From NCBI RefSeq assembly GCF_947179515.1, contig NC_067473.1, forward strand, positions 91,124,850-91,188,849: a DNA stretch of 64,000 bases. The letters are read 5' to 3'. Below are positions 43,365 through 53,652 of this stretch, one piece after another. The position numbers were made by a program, and so were the translations under genes. The first letter of the stretch is position 1. Each line of letters starts with the position of its first letter. The stretch comes from Apodemus sylvaticus (Eukaryota > Chordata > Mammalia > Rodentia > Muridae). Under the pieces are notes generated by a model. The model searched no databases and had not been told where the DNA came from. It saw nothing but the letters and a program-made list of their open reading frames with translations.

Positions 43365-44946
43365 AAAGATCTTTTTCCAATTTGTTGGTTGCCGTTTTGT
43401 CTTTTTGACAATGCCCTTTGCCTTACAGAAACTTTGTAATTTTATGAAGTCCCATTTGTCAATTTTTGATCTTAGAGCATAAGCTATTGGTGTTCTGTTC
43501 AGGAAATTTTCCCCTGTGCCCATGTGCTCAAGGCTCTTCCCCAGCTACTTTTCTATTCGTTTCAGTGTGTCTGGTTTTATGTGGAGGTCCTTGATCCATT
43601 TGGACTTAAGCTCAATACAAGGAGATAAGAATGGATCAATTTGCATTCTTCTGCATGCTGACCTCCAGTTGAGCCAGCACCATTTGTTGAAAACGCTATT
43701 CCACTTGGATAGTTTCAGCTCCTTTGTCAAAGATCAAGTGACCATAGGTGTGTGGGTTCATTTCTGGGTCTTCAATTCTATTCCATTGATCTACTTGCCT
43801 ATCACTGTACCTATACCATGCAGTTTTTTAACACTATTGCTCTGTAGTACTGCTTGAGGTCTGGGATACTGATTGCCCAAGTTCTTCTACTGTTGAGAAT
43901 AGTTTTAGCTATCCTGAGTTTTTTGTTATTCCAGATGAATTTGGGAATTGCTCTTTCTAACTCCTATATCCGACAGAGGACTAATATCCAAGATATAAAA
44001 AGAACTCAAGAAGGTAGACTCCAGAGAGCCAAATAACCCTATTAAAAAAGGGGGTACAGAGCTAAACAAAGAATTTTCACCTGAGGAATATTGAATGGCT
44101 GAGAAACACCTAAAGAAATATTCAACATCTTTAGTCATCAGAGAACTGCAAATCAAAACAACCCTGAGATTTCACCTCACACTAGTCAGAATAGCTAAGA
44201 CAAAAAACTCAGGAGAAAACAGGTGCTGGTGAGGATGTGGAGAAAGAAGAACACTCTTCCACTGCTAGTGGGGTTGCAAACTGGTACTACCACTCTGGAA
44301 ATCAGTCTGGCGGTTCCTCAGAAAACTGGGCATGATACTACCGGAGGACCCCACTATACCACTCCTGGGCATATACCCAGAGGATTCTCCAGCATGTAAT
44401 AAGGATATATGCTCTACTATGTTCATAGTAGCCCTATTTATAATAGCCAGAAGCTGGAAAGATCCCAGATGTCCCTCAGTGAAGGAATGGGTACAGAAAA
44501 TGTGGTATATATACACAACGGAGTACTATTCATCCATTAGAAACAATGAATTCATGAAATTCTTAGGCAAGTGAGTGGAACTGGAGAATGTCATCCTGAG
44601 TAACCCAGTCATAAAAGAACACACATGGTATGTACTCACTGATAAGCAGATATTAACCCAGAAGCTTGGAATACCCAAGAAACAATTCACATATCAAATG
44701 ATGCCCAAGAAGAAAGAAGGAGAGGCCCCTGATCCTGAAAAGGCTCAGTGCAGTAGTATAGAGGAATACCAGGACAGGGAAGTGGGAAGGAGCTGACTGG
44801 GGAACAGGGGGAAGGAAGAGGGCTTATGGGACTTTCTGGGAAGGGAGATCCAGGAAAGAGAAAATCATTTGAAATGTAAATAAAGAATATATTGAATAAA
44901 TAAAATAAAATTAAATTAAATTAAATTAAATTAAATTAAATTAAAA
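43365..44946 (+). mobile_element. 5'-inverted (twin-primed) truncated L1
   Basis: The left part (about 43365-43958) is L1 ORF2 sequence in minus orientation; the right part (about 43959-44946) continues ORF2 in plus orientation to the 3' end and an A/T-rich tail. The two parts meet at neighbouring positions of the L1, so it is one insertion with an inverted 5' end. The 15-base AAGAGATGCCTTGGT flanks it on both sides (43350-43364 and 44947-44961). ORF2 C-terminal motifs (PLLGIYPEDSP, EWVQKMWYIYTTEYYSSI) are visible at 44332-44574; a TGA at 44572-44574 stands where the family has Trp, after which the frame continues. It is not mobile. Confidence 0.92.
44906..44946 (+). repeat. (AAATT)n-like L1 tail
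   Basis: AATAAAATAAAATT followed by about seven AAATT units, then AAAAAA. It is the L1 poly(A) tail turned into a pentamer microsatellite. Confidence 0.85.
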
Positions 44947-44961
44947 AAGAGATGCCTTGGT

Positions 44962-44998
44962 CATGGTGTCTGTTCACAGCAGTGAAACCTTAAGACAA
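44962..44998 (+). mobile_element. MT-type MaLR LTR, 3' remainder
   Basis: CATGGTGTCTGTTCACAGC and following GTGAAACCTTAAGAC complete the LTR interrupted at 43364. Confidence 0.85.
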
Positions 44999-46298
44999 TC
45001 CTTTTAGTGGTTATGTGGCCATTGGATTAGATAAGACATGTGAATATATAACTTGTAATGCTATACAATAGGTATAGGTGCATCTGCTTTAACATGATCC
45101 AGTTCAGAAAACATACTGAGATTTTTTTTTAAGGCAACAGAACAATGTCCCAAGGAACGATATGTATATGCTGCGAAGGCAGAGCTTCTAAAATAAGGCA
45201 ATTCCAATGACTCTTCTTCATTAAAGTTTAGTAAATTCTATTGTCAAAGGTAATACGTTCTAGATCTTTCCCTAGCACATAGATCAAGTGTGGCCTACAG
45301 AGATCTTTCCAGTGACTGCATGCCCTGCCCCTCTTCTCTGACTGCTGCCCAGCTGATCCTCCAAGCCAGTCTCCTCACTGCTTCCCTGTCCAGAGCTGGC
45401 TTCTCTCTCAGATGCCCTTCCACTTCCAGATCAGCCGTGTGGTTCCCTCCCCTGCAGAGTGTTCTTCCTGTGTCTCCACCAACTTCACTTCTGAGACCTC
45501 TGTCTCATTTTTTTCTTTCTAGTATTTGGGTGACTTGTCATTGCTGTAGGACTGGATAATTCCAGAAAGTTCCTTCACCATTGTTGTTCACACTAGTGAG
45601 TAAAACTCTACAAGCATACAGAAAAATTAATGGTACTAATATCTCCCAGATTGTTTTGTAAATACTAGTATATGCTTTCAAATAACTGGCAAATTTCAGG
45701 ACTACATTTCACATTGAGTTTGAAATGTGGCATGTGTTTATTTCCCCATGTTCTAGATCAGTGTATAACATGTTCCAAGATTTGGATTAAAAGTCAGTTT
45801 TATGCACAAAACTTTTCATGTCCATGTCAGTCTCTTCTTCTCTGTAATATCATTGTTCTCTGCTTTGTCATGTCATTGCATCTGCCGCAGTAGTATTTTA
45901 ATATACATAAATCTGCTTCTGTGGGCTTATCAGAATCATGCAAGCCAACCAGTGACTCACAGTAGGTATTCAGTACTGTGGTTTTTTAGAAAACAACCAG
46001 TATTAGCAAGAGTGCTTTAAATTACTCTGAATTATTCTCTAATCATTGTTATCAAAAAAAGAATAGAACAAAAATAAAAATAAAAATAAAATTACTGAAC
46101 TTCTCACCAGAGAATAAGGATACTATCTTAAGACAATTAGGGTTCTACAAGCATTAATTGACTGGAATTTAAATTTTTGAAAAACATCTGAATTGTAAAC
46201 TTGAAATTTTAAGGTAGCCATTCTAATATCAATGCTTCTAATACACTTGTCGGGTTATATCTGAATAACACTATGACTAAGCTTGCCATTCTGATACT
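44999..46298. other. Unassigned sequence with the right copy of the direct duplication
   Basis: 45290-45550 is pyrimidine-rich and may be an L2 relic (CCACCAACTTCACTTCTGAGA). The 89-codon frame there has no motif. 46066-46092 is (AAAAT)n. Confidence 0.4.
45560..45654 (+). repeat. Direct duplication, right copy
   Basis: 95 bases matching 41481-41572 in the same orientation, about 4.1 kb away. The 54-base identical end suggests a comparatively recent copy. Confidence 0.88.
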
Positions 46299-46362
46299 TC
46301 TGAACTTATGATCCTCCTGCCTCAGTCTACTGAATGCTGAGATTACAGGCCTATGCCAGAGG
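46299..46362 (-). mobile_element. Old B1/7SL-type SINE fragment
   Basis: TTATGATCCTCCTGCCTCAG and GAATGCTGAGATTACAGGCC are reverse-complement B1 landmarks in a short fragment. Confidence 0.5.
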
Positions 46363-47088
46363 AGTTTAGCAGAACACATATCAAGCTTAAGAGCTCAGGT
46401 TGTTCTCTAGTGCCCAGAGGCAAGTAGCAGGTAACTGTCAAACCACTTCAGATTAAGGAATTGGTCTATGAAGTTCATTTGTAAATAGAGCTTGCACAGA
46501 AGTTAGAATGCAGCTGCCAATTGTAATCCATATTTTAATTAAATTTACTGTCAAGAAGAAGCTACAGTGGCAGATGTATTATGTATAGATGTGATTACTA
46601 CTCAGGTTTTTTTTTTCAAGAACTATAGGTCTTGTGGAGGCAATGGGAACTGTAGGTCTAGAGATGTAAAGCATGTTCCCATAGTTAATAACTATGTACT
46701 GTATTCTCGAAAATTGCTGAAAATACATTTTATGTGTGCTCACCACAAAAAGCAAATATTTAAAATAATACAAATATTAATTCACTTTAAATTATCCACG
46801 CATGCATATATCACAGCACCATGTTATGCATGGAAAATATACTGAATTTTTTTATATTTTAAATGAATATTTAACTTGATTTTTTTTAGTCTATACTTTA
46901 AAATAGCTTATTGTAAAGCTATGTTTACTATAGAAGCTGATAGAATGCTTCACTGTCAAAACTCTTAACTGAAAGTTTCTTGTACGTATGCGGAGAAGAG
47001 AAATTGTCAGCTTCAGGGTTCAACTCTTAATGAAACTATAAGCTACTACGTGAGTTATTTCTTTTCTCCTTCAAAATGATTACAGTGC
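46363..47088. other. Unassigned AT-rich sequence
   Basis: No gene recognised; a 92-codon plus frame (46567-46845) has no motif. Confidence 0.4.
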
Positions 47089-47195
47089 CAGGTATGGTGG
47101 CACATGCCTGTAATCTCAGCATTCAGTAGTCTAAGGCAGAAGGATCAGTAGTTTAAGGCCAGCAAAGATTTCATTCTAAGAGTCTGTCACAAATG
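47089..47195 (+). mobile_element. Old B1-type SINE
   Basis: GCCAGGTATGGTGGCACATG, CCTGTAATCTCAGCATTCAG and GTAGTTTAAGGCCAGC give a plus-strand old B1. It runs into a CA-rich tract. Confidence 0.65.
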
Positions 47196-47213
47196 AATCA
47201 GTGCATAGACACA

Positions 47214-47530
47214 TGTGCACACACACACACACACACTCACACACAAGCCCAAACATATACACACAGCCACATTCACACACAAACACATACATAGGCATAC
47301 ATACTCAGACACACATATACATATACACATATACATACACATACACACATTTTCACACATAGTCACACACATATACACTCACATACGTATACATATACAC
47401 ATATATGCACATATTCACACATGCACACACACATAAATACAAACATGGACCCACATACACACACTTGCACAAATATATGACATATGTACATACATATTCA
47501 CACATGCATGTATACACACACATTAATACA
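47214..47530. repeat. Imperfect (CA)n / CACATA-rich tract
   Basis: About 315 bases of degenerate CA with TA and TC interruptions following the B1 tail. Frames read His-Thr or Val-Cys repeats on the two strands, artefacts. Confidence 0.9.
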
Positions 47531-48745
47531 TACATGAAAGACAGACACACTAATCCATTATACAGGAATCAGTTTGAATCCCAAATATAACTTACTTTAA
47601 TTTCACTGAATTTCATATTTATGCTGACAACCTATGCATATACTAAATGAATCCTAGCAAACATGCACAAGCCTAACTGCTATGATAACAAAGACAGACC
47701 AACAAAACAACTCATTTCCGTATGTTTAACCCGCACCTCCTTATTCACAGTGCTCATAAGAAAAAAAAAACAGAAAAAAATCTGGTATATGTTATATTAT
47801 TTTTAAAAGTACAGGAAACTTATTGCATAAATTTGCAATTTATTTCTACTTATGAGAATGAAGTTGCTAACTGAAGTGGTACCTGAGATACTTTAAAGGC
47901 AAAAGCAGTTTGTCCTTTTCACACTGAATTGTATCTTTTGATAGAGAAAGATTATGCCCAAAGCTTCGAAATAAAATTACATGAATAAAATAAATTATAA
48001 TGAATAAATAAAATAACACTTTCACATGCAGGCTTAATATATATGCTTGTGCTAGTTTATGTCATTGTCATGTTCCTTATTCTCCGTCCACAAGGAGAAT
48101 CCTCTTTGACAGAAGTGATATGACAGGAACAACCAAAAGCAAATTCTTCCATTTCAGGGGCCATTTGGGCTTCGGCCCTCGTTGCGACACACACTAAGAT
48201 GCCTTGGAGAAGCTCGCAGTTCCCTCACTTGCAACGCGCTGACCAGAACAATTCTGTGTTCAGTGATCATTCTAACACTTACATGGGAACATAAGTAAAA
48301 TGCTCAAACTCTTAGCTCCCGTGTTAACACAAACCATCTCATCTCAACATGTGGTTCTGCTATAATTACTGCTTCTTTTCATTGCACTGCTGACAGAAAC
48401 ATGCTATTACTGCAAGAAGTGCCGCAGAAGCAACTAGAAATACCATGAAGGGAATTATGTTTTCTTTTTAAAAGAAGGTTTTAAGTGAAAGAGAAAATGG
48501 TCAAGGTATATGGAGTGAGGTTAATGCTTTTGAGCAAATAAAAACTGTTCAACATTCAGGACACGGTTAGACAAAATAGTTCCTTTCCATCATGGGACCA
48601 TTTTATGTGTTGAGGTTGTTCCTATTTTTAAGTAGGGGACACGTGTCCTCCACTTAAGGCCTGAATATGTAGGAAGGATGATAGGCTCAGGGACTACAAG
48701 TGAGATTGCAGCTGGACTCTGGCACTTTGTAATAATTCCAGGCAC
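47531..48745. other. Unassigned sequence with a CpG-dense spot
   Basis: 48165-48240 holds six CpGs in about 75 bases, unusual for this window. No exon, promoter element or repeat could be matched to it. Confidence 0.4.
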
Positions 48746-48850
48746 TGCAGCCCGTATTTTGCAAATGAAAAACTATGGTTCAGAATGGCCAAGTAGTTTG
48801 CCCAGAAGACAAATGGCTGGCAAATTTCAGGAGCCAAAACTAATCTTGAA
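48746..48850 (-). mobile_element. Possible MIR SINE fragment
   Basis: GTATTTTGCAAATGAAAAACTA, GTTTGCCCAGAAGACAAATGG and GGAGCCAAAACTA follow the reverse MIR order. Confidence 0.45.
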
Positions 48851-48864
48851 TTATCTAAAAGAGA

Positions 48865-49018
48865 TGCCCTTCGCCCCTTCGCCCTTCTTCGCCCCTTCGC
48901 CCCTTTGCCCCTTCGCCCTTCTTCACCCCTTTGCCCCTTTGCCCCTTCTTCGCCCCTTCGCCCTTCTTCACCCCTTCGCCCCTTCGTCCCTTCACCTCTT
49001 GCCCTTCGCCCTTCCTTG
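48865..49018 (-). repeat. GCCCCTTC-type minisatellite
   Basis: About 154 bases built from GCCCCTTC and GCCCTTCTTC units with G-to-A and C-to-T variants. One strand is almost all C and T with single Gs; the other has repeated GGGG/GGG runs and is quadruplex-capable. The 129-codon frame through it (Pro/Phe/Leu repeats) is an artefact. Confidence 0.93.
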
Positions 49019-49588
49019 TACTGTCTTCAGTTGTGTGAAGCTGTGCCTGAGGAAAGCACAAATGTGAGAGTCACTGCAGCTGGAAACCAGGAAGAAGCAG
49101 ATGCTGTTTTATTGAATCGTCTTCTGGGGAATGGGGAGCTTTTCCAGCATATATGAGGCTCCCGCTTCAATGCCCAGAAATGGAAAAACAACACAACAAG
49201 AATCCATCTTTTTTCCCCTTAAAAGAAATTATAATTCATGGTACAAAGTTCAAGACTTCAGATTGTGTTGAAACTTTCTATCTTTTTGATATTACAAAAT
49301 CTTGTGAGCTGGGACTTCAAAGTTACTTTTGAATTCTGTACTCTGAAACTAGATTTCTGCCCTACAGCTGTTCAGAGGTTTTCTAGATCTCTCTGCTTAT
49401 TCAAAGAGCTGGAGAGTGTCAAGCAAATTCGTAACACAGCGGGAATGAGGCATATTTCAGCAGCAAATAAATAAGCAGTAAAACAAATAAATAAGAAGAT
49501 AAATAGACTCAACGATACTACTTTTTAATTATCCAAAGGTTGCATAAGGCCATACATTCCTAAGATTCACGGATGTCTCTGTATATGT
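49019..49588. other. Unassigned sequence
   Basis: No gene or repeat recognised. Confidence 0.4.
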
Positions 49589-49772
49589 CAGCGGTTCTCA
49601 ACCTTCCAAATGCTGTGACTCATACACTTCTGCATGTTGTGGTGAACCCCAACCACACAATTATTTTCATTTAGTTTATAACTGTAATTTTGCTATTGAG
49701 TGGTAATGTAAATATTTTTGATAATCGAGGTTTGCCACAGGGGTCATGACCCACAGGTTGGAAAGTGATTCT
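49589..49772 (+). mobile_element. URR1-type hAT DNA transposon (MITE)
   Basis: Opens CAGCGGTTCTCAACCTTCC and ends GGGTCATGACCCACAGGTTGG...; the ends are near-inverted repeats, and the interior (GTGGTGAACCCCAACCA, TTTTGCTATTG) matches URR1. Non-autonomous with no transposase; it relied on hAT-Charlie-like enzymes. Confidence 0.82.
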
Positions 49773-49856
49773 CTATATTCAGATAACTGTCGCTTGTGGA
49801 AAGAATTTAGATATGAATTATACCATGTCTGCTTCCATTATGGTATTGTAAAATTT

Positions 49857-49869
49857 ACACACACACACA

Positions 49870-49920
<51 letters not shown>

Positions 49921-49935
49921 AAGAGAGAAAGAGAG
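49857..49935. repeat. (CA)n-(TA)n-(GA)n compound microsatellite
   Basis: CACACACACACA followed by about 50 bases of TA and then AGAGAGAAAGAGAG. AT-rich core likely to unwind. Confidence 0.93.
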
Positions 49936-51980
49936 CCTCTGCAGAAATGTTAATACTTTTTACTAATAATTGCTTAAGCAACATCAGTCTCACTACAAAG
50001 AATTCACTCTTGAACATTTCTGTTTATTCAAGTAACTATCACTTTTTAAATGACTTTAGAAATTTCCGCCTAAGAAGGACAGCCACTGTAATGTATGCAT
50101 GACATAGCTCAGGTCAAAGAGTTCATTTCTCAGTCCAATTCTCCAGGGTGTTGCCAAGGATTTGAATATCGTTTAAAACAGAGATAAATCGGGAAGGAAA
50201 ATGTTTATGCAGCACCTCTGGTCTTTCCTCACAAGGAGAGTGCTGTGCCCTTAAGGCAACTTTATCAACTGTTCAACACATGATCTAGGGACATGAGATT
50301 GCCTGGCTGCTTAGGCAATGAGCCGTGAATACGGTTTGGTATTCCTGTGGACAGATAATCTGACAGCACCATGACGCCTACTGCTTGAGATGCGGGCAGG
50401 AGAGATGGGTTGGAAGGGGGATCGTGTGGGTGTGGTGTGATGAGTGTTTTATCTTTTAATGACTCCTTATGTTCTTGTAAAGCTATCAGTTCTTTCTCAT
50501 GCTTTTTTTACCCCCCTTTCCTTTTAATGCCAAGACAAATTGATCATAGATTACTGCCTTAAGTGCTGACACCAGTGTCATTGAAAAGCAAACCACAGCA
50601 CGCTCATAATGAACAACCTTCACAGAGTTACAGTTTTTGACATATAAACTTTTCTGGAGTGAAAGAATCATTGTTCATCCTAAACATGAATAAGAAATAA
50701 AAGTGATTTGATTGACATTAAATATGCACTTAACCCCTCCTACACTGAGTCACCAGCTGGCTCACCGTTACCGGTCACTCCGGTGCCCGCATTTTGCCTC
50801 CATGAGCACTGGCATGCAGCGATGCACATACACACATGCAGGCATGCAGGCACTTACACAGACAACTATGATAAAAGTAAATCCTCCCTCTCCACCCCGT
50901 GCAAAGAACCCAATGTCCCCTTCAAACGCAGCTCCTGAGCACTGAGTCCTAAACAGAAAGCTTTACATATAAATTACTAAAAGTTGAATAAAGATACTAT
51001 ACATATAATATGCCTTAATAAATTTATATTGAGCAAAAGCAACCGGAATACTTTCAAGGCTACATTAACTAGTTTGTTATCGCATTTGGTCATATATTTC
51101 TTTCCGGAAAGAACTTCTTCAAGGAAATCATAGATTGCTTTCATTGTAGTGGTGCCAAAGGTTAGTTCTTGGCCACTCTGGTTTTCTGATGCTTGATTAG
51201 ACTTTTTATTATTAAATTGACTCTTACTGATCCAAATATCTAATCATGAATATACTTCAAAGTTCTCACTATATCTGCCTCCATATAACTGAAACTCATA
51301 TATGCAAATCAACTTTTTGTGAATAAAGTCTATATACCAAAAATTTCTAAATTTAAAAAAGCTTTGCCTCTAGTGTTTCTACAAAATGAAAATTATTTTC
51401 TTTTTCAGAATATACACATGCATACATACTATAACAAAGATGCCTCGACTCTGGCATTACCTGACCTTGGTCTCTGTGTTCTCCCAGAAAGTAAACCCTA
51501 GCCTGAGTGTGATGCTTTCATTTCCATGCATAGGCATAAATTAGAACTGCTTGTAAATGTATTCATAAATAACACACTGACCTTTGTAATTTACTATCAA
51601 ACTGTAGTTACAGTTCCATACTATATTTTCCTCTTGACATTGTACCCTTTAAATTTGTCCGTAGTGGGTCTTTGGGCCACTCTGGTTCATTCTCATTAAC
51701 CTGTGTGCTGTATTGTACTGTAAGGATTTATGAGAATGAACTTACTATCTTGTTAAAGATGCTAACTTGCTTGCAACATTTTACAAATAACAGAACGATG
51801 AAACAAAAACTATCTCTTTTGTCAAGTGGTCCAGAATTTATCTGAGTGAATTTACCTGGGATGGAAAGACCAAATTTATTCACATCACATCTTCAACAGT
51901 ATTAGCAAATAGCTTCTCAAAGTATCAACAGACATTGATTTTGATTTCCTCAGCAATTGATTATAGTTTTCATAACTAAT
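49936..51980. other. Unassigned sequence
   Basis: About 2 kb. A short CA/GCAG run (GCATGCAGGCATGCAGGCAC) lies at 50814-50855. No gene recognised; longest frame under 80 codons. Confidence 0.4.
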
Positions 51981-52110
51981 TCACTTGCTCATTCAATATT
52001 TATTGATTACTTATGTGATGGACAGTTCTAGAAATGGGTATAAAATATAGCAGTTAATCATATATACAGAACTTTCTGCCTAAATGGAATTTATAATCTA
52101 ACCTGGACAA
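51981..52110 (+). repeat. Possible ancient L2-type fragment
   Basis: TTGCTCATTCAATATTTATTG, GACAGTTCTAGAAATGGG and ATGGAATTTATAATCTAACC follow a common old mammalian repeat order. Confidence 0.45.
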
Positions 52111-52419
52111 ACAGAAAGGAAGGAAAGAAGGAAATACATCATATCTCCCATGGCAGAAATGCTAGAAGTCAGAGTGAATGAACACAGGCAGCAAGGACTA
52201 GGCTGAGAAACGTGGTTCTAAGTTCAGATCCCAAAAAGAGTTTCTCCACAAGGGGATCTGTGAGCGTTGCGTAGGTATAGTAAGCAGCCATCCATGAACT
52301 CTTCCTGATCTGGCTTTGTTTCTTTAGCCTATCGGAAATAAAATGCAAACTGTCTCATGGGGATTATCAATTGGTTTTTTTCTGACATATTTTCATATAT
52401 TAGCTTTCCATTTGTATTT

Positions 52420-52930
52420 TTCTTTTTCAATTTACTTGCTAATACTTTAATCCATTTTTCTGTTCATTACTTCCCTATTTCTTACCAAATAAGAGGATTG
52501 TTTTGTATTTTAGAGACACTGTGTCTTTGTTGTGTTTATGTGTTACAAATACCTTCATTTTATGTCTTAATTTTCACATTTTTTCATGTGAAAACGGTTT
52601 AGTTTATTGCCATTTGTATCGAATCTGTTTTTTTTTTTCCATTGCTAGTCTTCAGATGTGTCTTGTATAAGAAATCTTTTCCTGTCCTATTTTCTTGTAT
52701 GCCTTACTTTTGTTTGATTCCCACACTTGGTCTTCAACCTATATGGATTCTAGTTTTCTGGCTGAGATGTGACATAGTTGTCTGGTGTTTGATTTCCTTT
52801 TTGTGTGACACATTATCATCATGGCAAATATGTGTCTCTACATTAATCAAATTTTCAGAAGTTGGACTATTTTTACTGAGTTATACTTCACTTTTAAAAG
52901 ATGATTTAATATTATATATGTCCACTCATT
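52420..52930 (-). mobile_element. Old L1 fragment (ORF2 part, antisense)
   Basis: T-rich plus-strand sequence (TTCCCTATTTCTTACCAAATA, TAAGAAATCTTTTCCTGTCC, TGGATTCTAGTTTTCTGGC) resembles the reverse complement of L1 ORF2 and neighbouring sequence. The two frames of 81-96 codons are antisense to it and not genes. Confidence 0.5.
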
Positions 52931-53028
52931 AGATTTAAAATTATTCTAATTGATTATTCATGTAGTATTTTGTTGACTCTGTGGTGTCAGATTCCTTTCC
53001 CAAACCACGAGCCTCACAGGATACAGAG

Positions 53029-53252
53029 CAGTGGTTCTCAATCTCCCTAATGTTGTGACCTTCCAATACAGTCCTTCACGTTGTGAAGACCCCCATACAT
53101 GAAATTATTTTTGTTGCTATATCACAAGTGTAATTTTGATACTAATGTAGATCATAATGCACATCTCGGTTTTTGATGGTGTTAGATGACCCCTGTGAAA
53201 ATGTCATTTGACATACCAAAGGCTTCACAAGCCACGGGTTAGAAAAGTGTTG
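53029..53252 (+). mobile_element. URR1-type hAT DNA transposon (MITE), second copy
   Basis: Starts CAGTGGTTCTCAATCTCCC and ends CACGGGTTAGAAAAGTG; the middle (GAAATTATTTTTGTTGC, GTAATTTTGATACT) matches the copy at 49589. More diverged than that copy. Confidence 0.78.
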
Positions 53253-53499
53253 CTCTAAGAATTCCTAAGGTTTTTGCTTCTTCAGAGTTGGAGCTGAATG
53301 TACAATAGTGTTTTCTTTTTCCATAAGCACTGTATTCACCTCGGGGATCATTCACACTCATCTCTGGCTTAGTGTAACTTGTGTCCAGAATTCATTCCAT
53401 TCGTTAGCATTATTCTTGATAATTCATCTTTCTTCCTTACTTTAAAAAAATTTTGGGAGCTAAGGAGTTAATACACACCTTTAATAAGCTGAAAGTATC

Positions 53500-53652
53500 T
53501 CATTGTTGCTTGGTTGGTTTTTGTTTTGAAATGGGGCCTCACTATGTAGGAACTGGCTATCTAGACCAAGCTGGCGTTAAACTGGCAGAGATACACTTGA
53601 CTCTGTCTCGCAACTATTGAGTTTAAAATCATGTGCCACCACACCTACCCTA
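53500..53652 (-). mobile_element. Old B1-type SINE
   Basis: TTTTGAAATGGGGCCTCAC, AGACCAAGCTGGCGTTAAAC and TGTGCCACCACACCTACCC are reverse-complement B1 landmarks at high divergence. Confidence 0.6.

Noticed and set aside
43302..43857. Frames of 60-113 codons on both strands
   Set aside because: Parts of, or antisense to, the inverted L1 ORF2 segment.
47187..47590. Cys-Val and His-Thr repeat proteins on both strands
   Set aside because: Translation of the imperfect CA tract.
48678..49067. 129-codon Pro/Phe/Leu-repeat frame
   Set aside because: Translation of the GCCCCTTC minisatellite with a MIR-like flank; no gene context.
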